64,000 nt of DNA from Paralithodes platypus (lineage: Eukaryota; Arthropoda; Malacostraca; Decapoda; Lithodidae): the NCBI GenBank assembly GCA_032716605.1, contig CM064502.1:32928910-32992909 (forward strand), written 5' to 3'. Below are positions 23,843-33,194 of the stretch, piece after piece (within the stretch, counting starts at the first letter, position 1; each line of letters begins with the position of its first letter). Under the pieces are notes generated by a model that did no database searches, was not told the DNA's origin, and saw only the letters and a program-made list of their open reading frames with translations. Both the position numbers and the translations under genes were made by a program.

Positions 23843-24410
23843 AACTATCGCGATTTGCCTGCTTATCCCAAACCCATATAGCTCTTCCTACCTACCTCTC
23901 CGAGAATCTAGATATATTAGGTATTGAAAGTCATCCCTCACCCAGAAATTATATTTTGTAGTTCGTTTCGTGAATTTTTCGCTTCTATTCTCTGGCAATG
24001 TATTCCAATATTTCAACAAATTTACTTATTATAATTTGTAAAGTTTTCTTTAAATTTATCGAGATTGGCGTGTAGTAATTTGTTGAAATATATTTTGCTA
24101 TTCATTCCAAAATTAAGATTGATATTACAGTTAGTTACCCAAAAATATTTCTGCAATATTGGATTACAATAATAATTCGTTCAATTTTATGTCATTCAAT
24201 GTTAATATGAATAACTATCAGAAATATATAAGATTGATATACAATATTGGATTACATCAACAGGTTGGAATCAATAGTCAAGACTAGTCAAGTATGTTCT
24301 TTATTTTTAAACAAATAGGTAGTGTTCTCCATTGGTCCAGGGTCCTTAGTCTGGTCACAGCAACACATCACATCTGCAAAAATAATTAAAATATTAAGGC
24401 ACCAGAAATA
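23843..24410. other. AT-rich non-coding stretch
   Basis: Nothing recognised; short A/T-rich words only. Confidence 0.45.
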
Positions 24411-24420
24411 CAAGGGTTTC

Positions 24421-24605
24421 AAGGAGGGGGTCGGGGGGTAGAGGGGGAGGGGGCTCCTGAGGGGGGGAGAGGGGGTCCTGAGGGGGGGTGGAGGGGGTCC
24501 TGGGGGGAGGGGATCCTGAGGGGGTAGGGGGGATCCTGATGGGGTAGGGTGGGGGTTCCCAGGGATAGGGTGGGGGTCCCAGGGATAGGGTGGGGGGACG
24601 GGGAG
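24421..24605 (+). repeat. G-rich minisatellite, quadruplex-prone
   Basis: About 185 bases of G-runs of 3 to 7 separated by 1-6 bases. It is built from imperfect units around GAGGGGGTCCTGAGGGGGG and, further right, GGGATAGGGTGGGGGTCCCA. Almost all the G is on the plus strand. Such tracts can form G-quadruplexes; function is unknown. A poly-T tract follows and then the LTR at 24644. Confidence 0.75.
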
Positions 24606-24643
24606 AGGTCAGGGTTCTATTTTTTTTTTTTTTTTTAATATTT

Positions 24644-25435
24644 TGTTACGTAAGACTGTTAGGAGTAGTCAAATGTATTCATAGGGTTAACTCCAGGTAG
24701 GAGTATTAGTACGTTTTGAGTTACGATCCTAAATTTATGATAAGGGTTAACTGTAGACTCTATATAAGGCTGACTGAAGGTGTCGATGGCCTTAAGAGAT
24801 GTAGATATTATATTTTAGTTATAGGTTGATTGAAGATAAGTTGATCTCAGCTCTCTCTGCTCGTTGATGATAGATTAATCGATTGATATAATTTATATAA
24901 GTAGTTATAATGCTGCCACCACCGATTACCATATATATATATATTATATTGATAGATATAGGTAAAGGGAATATAATTAAAGATCTCTGGTCCAAAACCA
25001 CTTTGATATATATTTAAGTAACAATCTGAAAGATATACAGAAGTACTATAAAGTAATATAAGAGTAAACCCTTAACTCAAGAGGGAATCTCTGGCTATAT
25101 GTTATCACCCTGGATGTTCGATTCTATCTGCCTGCTCTCCCTATCTCTCACCTTCTCACCACCTCCAAGCCACACCTATAATTCACCTCCCGGTTACAAG
25201 ATGGCTACCCGTGGTTACAAGATGGCATTGGAGAAAGTACAGGGAGTGTCATTTCAGCAGAATGTGTGAGACAGGATCTGATCAGACAATACGTCATAGG
25301 GGTGAATGATCTTCTGACCTCTGTAATGTACAGTCCCCCATATAAATCTAGATACTGTAACTAAAACACCTTAAAATTATATGATAGATGGTTATAATGA
25401 TTTCATAATAAATAGTATAATCTTGAGATGTAATA
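24644..25435 (-). repeat. 3' LTR of the non-autonomous element
   Basis: In plus orientation it starts TGTTACGTAAGACTG and ends TTGAGATGTAATA. It aligns along its length with the copy at 28992-29758, including the block from CCACCACCGATTACCATATA through the CCTCCCGGTTACAAGATGGC and TAGTATAATCTTGAGA blocks. Length differences are mainly in (TA)n and in the segment 24760-24900. Confidence 0.85.
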
Positions 25436-25448
25436 CGCCCCCACTAAG
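25436..25448 (-). promoter_or_regulatory. Probable polypurine tract next to the 3' LTR
   Basis: On the minus strand the bases just before the LTR read CTTAGTGGGGGCG, a purine-rich run in the position expected for the plus-strand priming site. Confidence 0.55.
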
Positions 25449-28400
25449 ATTCTTGCTTCCCACAGCAAGGTAGCACTTAAAACGATATGAGAGTTAAGCA
25501 AATTACAGTTAAAATGAGTAAGGTAAGAATCTAACTAACTCCATACCTCGCACATTACCTCTCGGCTCTCCTATGGTCCCCTCGTAGCCCCCTGCAACAC
25601 GATTCATTATTGGCAAATGAACAATGTCTGGGTGACTACAGAATACAAAGGTAGGCCTAATAGCGAAGCAGGCGGAAGTACATGAAGCTACAATGAAAAT
25701 AAAAGATGAACAGTCACCTATTGTAAGTAAACAAATTTCAAGTTGAAGACAAAAATCGAAAGTGGAATGGAAAAGTTCTAAGTATTTTGTTGATAAAATA
25801 AAAAGTTATAGTACAATTATAAAGAACGGATTACAAATTGAACAAAGCAAACATAAATGCAAAGACAATGAACACAAACAAAAATTGTACAAAGTAAAAT
25901 ACTATAGGTATTATTTTCAAACAAATTTCAATAAGAAACTCAAAAAGAACAAAAACTCAGTATGCAATGAAGTTTGGAGTAAATACAATTAACAAAGCAA
26001 AGTAATATTGATATAAAATAAGAAGAAAAATTAAAATATACAGCTGCAAAAAAAAAATCTAGGGAAAAATCACTAATTCACTAAAATTACTAATGGTAGT
26101 AAAATCAAATAAAATAATATTCCTACCCGTAGGAAAACCCACCAAATAGCAATAAACACAACTCCACAAACCCGTGATATGTGTCTTAATACTATTTAGT
26201 TTATATATAAAACAAAAAACACACAACCCCCCCCCCCAAAAAAAAAAAAAAAAAAAATCAATGTAAACTCAAGGAAATAGACACATCAATATGTAACACA
26301 GCCATCCACATCCTGTGGTATGTAATATGAGTACCTTCCTATTCTGAAAAAAAAATCATTGCGCAAACAAATTCACATAGAATTTGAATAAAATTGTAAT
26401 AGATGTTTTCTGACGGTAGCTAGCCGTAACCGGTATTTTGATGGTCAATATCCTATGGCCAAACCAATAGAAAGTACAGAATTAATTCACACACTCCACG
26501 GTGCAAATACATTATTACAAGTTAGTGCATAAGAAATTCTAAAATAAATTCCATAAACCCCAAGAAAATCCTAAGGATTCACACTCGAACCTCCAAGAAA
26601 TGTTCTCTTAAAATAAAATAATTTCGAGTTATATTATAATACCTTACAACATTCAGATATTAATAAATCATACATGTACAAACTTAATTCACCAAGAAAA
26701 TATCTCCCCCTAACATTACACAGAAGTCATATTAAATACCATAGACCGTATAGATATTAATAAATTAACTCCTAGCATTTTATTTCATCATAAACTCATA
26801 ACAGAATATACTAATATTTCCCTTCTCCATATGGCCGTTCTCCTCGAAGACCACGAAAAAATATATATATTTTCAATATACTCTGAGAATTTTCTGTCAG
26901 TTTTCCAAGGCACTCTCTAAAAACAAATATTTCCCCAATAGTAATTATTATTTTCAATGAAAATACTGCCACAACAGTGAATCCAACATCTATATTAGAA
27001 AACCATAGCCAATGTTTCATGCAAATATACTAAATAATAGATTGTTTTAATCTCACTGGGCTCCCCCAAACTAATAAAAATTCACATTTTCTTTAAAAAG
27101 AAGCAAGAATTACATTGATAAATCTACGGTAATTGAACGTATGAATTCAACACGAGAAAATCGGGTAAATTAGAAAAGAAAACATTTAATTGAAAACAAT
27201 TGAACAGAAAACAACTCGTTAAAAACATGGAAAACACATGACTAACAATATCCTGTGATCCAAAACAAATTAATTCGAAATTAAACACTAGGGGAAAAAC
27301 TTACAGCTTAGGAAATTCCTCAAGAAAAAACAAATATGCCACAAGATTAGCGAATTAAATTACTGATTTATATATAGCCCGTAGCAATATTAAAAGGCAA
27401 ACACGAAACACAAAAATGGGCAAAACAATAAATGTATGGAAATTATCTGAGGTTCCCCGAAATATTCGTTAGAATCAACCGAACGAAAAAAAAAAAAAAA
27501 TTGAACGATTCCAAAAAGAATACACCAAGAAAATATCAATCAATCAAACTTCCAAAATTCAATTCAAAAGAAACTCGAGAAAAACAAATCTTGAACGAGT
27601 GTATTTCGGTAGAGTCCACAATTTGGACAAAAAGATGGTAATTAAAACTCGAAAATGAATCTTTACAGAACTCGCACTCAAATGAAAACAATAGTATTGA
27701 CCATCGGGTTAATAAAAGACACAATATTGGCCTACTAGCGAGTGAAAGAAAACAAATTAAGATGGAATGTCAAACTCGTTAGAAAATTACAATAGATGTT
27801 AAGAGAAATTAAAATCACACTGTACATACAATAAAGATGTTAAAATGACGCACTTATAAGAAAAACAAAAACAAATGACAAATACCTTCGCACCCATGAG
27901 CGAGAAGAGAATACTGAGGTCGATACAGCCAAAACCTTGGAGGCCGCTCGAACGCACTCGTAAATTTATTGTAATTAAAATAATTAACAAGAAATGAACA
28001 CTAAATTCACTTTAAAACCTCAGATGTATTAACAAACTAAATTAACTCAACCGCTTAGATCAAGTTGCGGGTTTAAGAAACTTAGGAAAAATTAATTAAT
28101 ATTACTGACTTAGGAAAATAACCCCTATAAAGTCTCAAAAAAGAATGTTATCACTTAGGAATAACAATTTAATAATAACATCTGGGTATCACCGCATACC
28201 GCACACACTTATACACATTGCAAGGGTGACAAGAAGACTGACTGAGTGCGTTTGCCCACCCTATCCTTTGACGGGTCAGGGGGTCGCTGTATGACATGAT
28301 CCATATGAGGATACAGCTATGAAATGACATGATGAGAAATTGGAGTTTTGACTGAACGACATGATATTTTGACTGTCATGTCACTGACGATTTGACATGT

Positions 28401-28973
28401 GTTAGAAAGCACAAATTGCCCAGGCAAGCTCATTTTATTAGTCATATTTAGAAAAATGAATTTATCTCGCTAGACATGCGGGAAACAATTGACCGTAATA
28501 TATAGATGTTTGATATACACTGTACACACCTTTAAAATCACTTGAAGTTAGCATTCACAGCTATGAGGAGTGAGTGTGGTTGAGTCAGGTCAGGGTCGAG
28601 GGTTGAGGGATCAGCACACGCTGACTCAGCTGACGACTGCAGACACCCTCTCTCTTGATAAAGTCGTCTCCCGGCAGCAACAGGAATCGCCGTAGAGATG
28701 AACTGGTAGACTGGTTGAATCTCGAAGTGTAGAAATGGTATTAACTTAACCAATTTGTAGTTAGTGGTTGGAAATCAACAGAGATAATTTGCACAGGAGC
28801 TCAGGAAACAATAAATGTAGAGCTGCTAGATGATTTGTATTGTAGACCGGATAAGACTGGATCAAATTGGTAGAATGGAAAAACCGGAAATTGGTAGAAG
28901 GTCGAGTGTAGGCTTGATAATTCTTCGAAGGAACGTGGTGTAGTCGCCTAAATTAACAATTCATGTTAAAAAG
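25449..28973 (-). other. Interior of the non-autonomous LTR element, no coding capacity
   Basis: AT-rich sequence with many A-runs, a C-run followed by an A-run at about 26228-26260, and no open frame above 80 codons. No protease, RT, RNase H, integrase or zinc-knuckle motif is visible in any frame. The packaging signal and leader presumably lie near the PBS end. Confidence 0.6.
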
Positions 28974-28991
28974 ATCCCACCGCTGCCACCA
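28974..28991 (-). promoter_or_regulatory. Primer-binding site matching the tRNA-Leu 3' end
   Basis: The plus strand reads ATCCCACCGCTGCCACCA directly before the LTR start TGTTACG. This equals the last 18 bases, with CCA, of an animal tRNA-Leu of the AAG/TAG type as I know it. On the minus strand it is TGGTGGCAGCGGTGGGAT, starting right after the 5' LTR. Confidence 0.8.
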
Positions 28992-29758
28992 TGTTACGTA
29001 TGACTTTTATGTGTAGTCAAATGTATTCATAGGGTTAACTCCAGACAGGAGTATAAGGACGTTTTGAGTTACGATCCTATATTTATGATAAGGGTTAACC
29101 TCTTACTCGATGTAGGTAGACTTAAGGTGTCTCCTATGAGCAATAAGTTACTGTAGGTTGTATGATGATTGTAGAAGTTGTAGTGTAGAGGCTGAGTTCT
29201 CTGCTTGTAGATTGATTGATTTAATAGATAGGTATAAAAGCTGCCACCACCGATTACCATATACCTATTATATATTGATAGATATAGGTAAAGGGAATAT
29301 AATTAAAGATCTCTGATCCAAAACCACTTTGATATATTTAAGTAACAATCTGAAAGATATACAGAAGTACTATAAAGTATTATAAGAGTAAACCCTAACT
29401 CAAGAGGGTATCTCTGGGTATATGTTATCACCCTGGATATTCGATTCTATCTGCCTGCTCTCCCTATCTCTCACTTTCTCACCACCTCCAAGCCACACCT
29501 ATAATTCACCTCCCGGTTACAAGATGGCTACCCGTGGTTACAAGATGGTGTTGGAGAAAGTACAGGAAGTGTCATTTCAGCAGAATGTGTGTGACAGGAT
29601 CTGACCAGACAATACGTCATAGGGGTGAATGATCTTCTGACCTCTGTAATGTACAGTCCCCCATATAAATCTAGATACTGTAACTAAAACACCTTAAAAT
29701 TATATGATAGATGGTTATAATGATTTCATAATAAATAGTATAATCTTGAGAGGTAATA
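28992..29758 (-). repeat. 5' LTR of the non-autonomous element
   Basis: Starts TGTTACGTATGACTT and ends TTGAGAGGTAATA in plus orientation. It is nearly identical to the other LTR over the last 500 bases and more divergent over the first 250, which suggests an old or patchily converted pair. Confidence 0.85.
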
Positions 29759-29765
29759 TAAATCA

Positions 29766-30480
29766 CGATCTAGTAAAAAACTTACTCTTAATGTAAGTAA
29801 GTCTCACTTTATTATATTCCACAAAAATAGAAAATAAATAACCATCCTAATTTAAAGATAGGCGAACAGGTGTTTGTACGAGTGAGTAGCACAACAAATT
29901 TAGGGGTAATGATTGAGGAAACTTTGTTATGACACCAGCATATTCGCTATCTCCAAACTAAAATAAGCAAACAATGTGGTATAATGTATATGATTCGGGA
30001 TAAACTAACATCTTCTAGCTTAAAATGCATTTACTTTTCGTTAATCTTTCCCTTACTACTCTACTGTAACATTGTGTGGGGAGGAGCTGGAGACACTATT
30101 TTAAATAGTGTATTTATAGTACAAGAGAAAGTCATACGAACGATCGATTATTTACGGAAATACGATCACACTGCCCCATCATTCAAGAAACTTGCCATTT
30201 AAAAATTTGGTGATATTAGCCTATATTTGTCAGCCCCATTTGTGTACAAGTCGATCAATAACCTAATACAAAATAACCACTTTCAGTTTAATACAAATGA
30301 AAGATTTAATTTGAGAAACAGTGGACAACTAAAAATTCCCTTCATGAGTACGAGTCAGTCTCAGTCTTTGATTATTTATCGCGGACCCGAAGCAGTGGAA
30401 CGATATTCCTAACATTATTCGGGAAAAAGCTAATGTATCAGCTTTCAAGCTTGCCTATAAAGCTCACTTAATGTCCGAAT
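29766..30480 (+). pseudogene. LINE reverse-transcriptase C-terminal fragment
   Basis: Plus-strand frames with breaks encode LTLNVSKSHFIIFHKNRK, an MIEETL block, IRYLQTKISKQCGIMYMIRD, YFSLIFPLLLYCNIVWGGAG, SAPFVYKSINNLI and RGPEAVERYS. This is the region downstream of the RT catalytic motif in Jockey/CR1-group LINEs. Stops at about 29935, 30200 and 30410 plus frame changes make it dead. The left edge coincides with the end of the LTR at 29758. It may end in the (ATT)n tract at 30590-30830. Confidence 0.65.
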
Positions 30481-30589
30481 ATTGAATTACCTATAACATG
30501 TGAAATTGGCTTCACCAGTTTCTTGGTACATATACTATTCACTTAGGGAGAATACTTTGGTTTGTTTGGGATCCATACAAATATCCTTA

Positions 30590-30832
30590 TTATTATTAAT
30601 ATTTATTATTTAATATTAATATTATTATTATTATTATTATTATTATAAGTATCATAATTATTAGTATTATCGGTATTATTATTATAATTATTATTAATAT
30701 TAGTATTATTATTATTATTATTATTATTATTGTTTATTATTATTATTATAAGTATCATAATTAATAGTATTATCGGTATTATTATTAGTATTATTATTAA
30801 TATTATTATTATTATTATTATTATTATTGTTT
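30590..30832. repeat. (ATT)n microsatellite
   Basis: About 240 bases of ATT repeats with internal variants. The block AAGTATCATAATTA.TAGTATTATCGGTATTATT occurs twice, 100 bases apart, indicating segmental duplication within the array. Confidence 0.9.
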
Positions 30833-30899
30833 CCTAGTAACAAAGTATAGTATATTAAAATTTGTATTCTGCATGTAGTAACAATAGATTTGTATTCTG

Positions 30900-31169
30900 C
30901 ATGTAGTAACAATAGATTTTAATGACATTCACATAATTATTATCTTAGATTTAGTTTTGCTAAAAAAATACAGCCAAATCAATAATGCATATTTTAGGTG
31001 CCTTTAAAGCGAGTGTTATATTCTCAAAAGGTTCAGCCGTCTTTATTTAAACCCGTTGAGTACCGTAGGATACAGTAATAAAAGTCCCCAGCAGTCCCAA
31101 GCACTGTGGCGAAAATGGCAGGAGAGACCACCTTTTCACCTCAATAAATGAGGCAAGACTGGATCTCTC

Positions 31170-31204
<35 letters not shown>

Positions 31205-31395
31205 GGCTTAAAAAAAAGAAAACAAAAATTGTACAGGCAGTTACAAGACATTACTGACGAATATACTCGGGCCTGGGACTGGGGAGTTACTTATCTACTG
31301 ACGAATATACTCGGGCCTGGGACTGTAAGGGTTAATATTCTATGCATACTTTGTATTGTTCACTGGTTAAATATTATAATTTTACTTTGACTTTG
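30900..31395. other. Non-coding stretch with poly-T and a short duplication
   Basis: Poly-T at about 31171-31200. A 29-base unit (ACTGACGAATATACTCGG then GCCTGGGACTG) occurs at 31253-31281 and again at 31297-31325. No gene is visible. Confidence 0.6.
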
Positions 31396-31399
31396 ACTT

Positions 31400-33187
31400 T
31401 GGAACTACTGACCTGGTTCTAATGTCCGTGGCAGGATTAGGATGTTAGTTGGGGACAGATGGGTTAATAACATAACACAGTTATACGTGATCTTTCGTAT
31501 ATCTGGGAAAAAAATATTAACATCTTAGTAATATACAGTATATACACAATAATCCTTGATGAATCTGAGGGGGGAATAAAATATAGGAATTCATTTACAA
31601 ACGCAGTCAGTCGCGGGTTTGAGGCAAGATATTTTTCTAGGCGAAGTTTAAAAGAATCAACGGTGCTGCAGTCTATAATGTTTCGGGGAAGACCATTCCA
31701 CAAGTTAACAACTCGATTGAAGAAGAAATTCTTAGATTTGTGGGAGTTAAAAGTTTTACCAATAATTTTGCAACCGTTTCCCTGTGTGTAACTAGATTGG
31801 TCGATAGTGAAGGAAGTACTTACTACTATTAATATTGTCGAAGCCTTTGATGATTTTGAACACTTGAGTTAAGTCTCCTCTTAATCTGCGCTGGGTTAAA
31901 GGAAATAGATTTAATTCTCTAAGACGCTCCTCGTATGGTTTGTTCTTCAGGCTAGGTATAATTTTGGTAACTCTACGTTGAACTCGTCCTAGTTTGTCTA
32001 TATATTTTTGGTAATAAGAGCACCAGGATTGAACGCAGTATTCCGGCAGAGGGCGGACTAAGGAATTGTAGAGAATTAGGACAACTTCTTTGGATTTATG
32101 CTCAAATAACCTGCCTATAAAGCCAATTATTTTGTTTGCTTTCTTAACAACTTCTGAACTTTGTTGACAAGGTTTTAGGTTACTAGATATTGTTACTCCC
32201 TAATCAGTTTATCTGTCTACATTCTTAAGCTGAGTGCCATTCATCGAATAGTTTGCTTTCTCAAATTTTGTATCGTCAGCATACTTTGAGATTGTACAGG
32301 TGAGACCCTCATCTATGTGGTTGATGGAAATTAGAAAGAAAATTGGTCCTAGTACCAATCCCTGGGGTACCCCGCTACTTACATTAGTCCATTTAACATT
32401 TTTGAGATGCCTTACCGTTTATGACTACTCTTTGCTTTCTGTCGCTGAGCCAATTTTCTATCCATTTCAACACACCGTCTTGTATTCCATGTGCTTTTAG
32501 TTTTAGCAGTAAACGTTTTTTGGGGAAACTTTGTCAGAGGCCTTTTGAAAATATAGGTATATAATATCTACAGCTTTACTCTTATCATAGAGGTTGAGGA
32601 TATCGTGGAAGAAGTCTAAGAGGTTTGTTAAGCAGGAACGTTTGTTATGAAAGCCGTGTTGAGTATCTCTAAGTATGTTATTTCCTCTATGTGAATTTAA
32701 CGAGTCTGTCAATTATGAGCGTTTCTAGCATTTTACATACACCTGAGGTTAAGCTAATTGGACGATAGTTGCTGGGTAAGTATTTGCTGCCTTTCTTTGA
32801 ATATCGGTGTTCCGTTGGCGAGCTTCCACTGATCAGGCATAGTCCCAAACTGTAAGGATTTATTGAAGAGCAATGTCAGTGGTTTGGAGAGCTCATACTT
32901 GGCTTCCTTTAGAACGAGATTGTATCAGGTTCAGGCGATTTATTTACCTTGAGTTTATCTAAAAATGTCAAAACTTCTCCCTCTGTAATGCTGATACTGC
33001 TTAGAACGTCAGAATTACAATCTGAATCTGCGATGCTGTAGGGATAATATTAAGGTCTTCTGTTGTAAAAACTGATACCAAGAAGGTATCGAGAGCGTTA
33101 CTAATTTTTGCTTCATATTTAGTGTAATCTCCTTTCTCATCTACTAACGGTCCAATCGTTGAAGTCACTACTTTCGTCTTCCTGAAG
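31400..33187 (-). pseudogene. Old LINE (L2/CR1 group), RT half, minus strand
   Basis: Minus-strand remnants in order: YFRKTKVVTSTIGPLVDEKG (33187 downward), SNALDTFLVSVFTTEDLN, a HGFHNKRSCLTNLLDFFHD block, IIYLYFQKASDKVSPK (RT block with the catalytic-strand Asp lost or shifted), a Pro-Trp-Gly '.VPQG..LGP' equivalent near 32360, and the closing MWNGLPRNIIDCSTVDSFKL and RLEKYLASNP tail at about 31700-31610. The 3' end has a short (GTCAAA)n-like tail at 31380-31400. Many stops. Its 5' continuation lies at 36125-36700, on the other side of CR1 copy C. Confidence 0.75.
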
Positions 33188-33194
33188 TAACTAT

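Larger units (their letters stand above)
24644..29758 (-). mobile_element. Non-autonomous LTR retrotransposon (LARD-like), minus strand
   Basis: Two long direct repeats (24644-25435 and 28992-29758) enclose 3.5 kb without any recognisable gag or pol. On the minus strand a primer-binding site follows the 5' LTR with no spacer and a purine-rich tract precedes the 3' LTR. These parts define a complete element by structure alone. The interior is strongly AT-rich, with frames under 80 codons and no motif. It must have used enzymes in trans if it moved. No clean target duplication is visible (TATTT on the left against TAAAT on the right), so the outer ends may be a base or two off or mutated. Confidence 0.8.

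Noticed and set aside
24644..29758. Segmental duplication instead of LTRs
   Set aside because: The exact tRNA-Leu match at one inner edge and the purine tract at the other are hard to explain without an LTR element.
30590..30832. Minus-strand Asn-rich frame in the (ATT)n tract
   Set aside because: A translated microsatellite.
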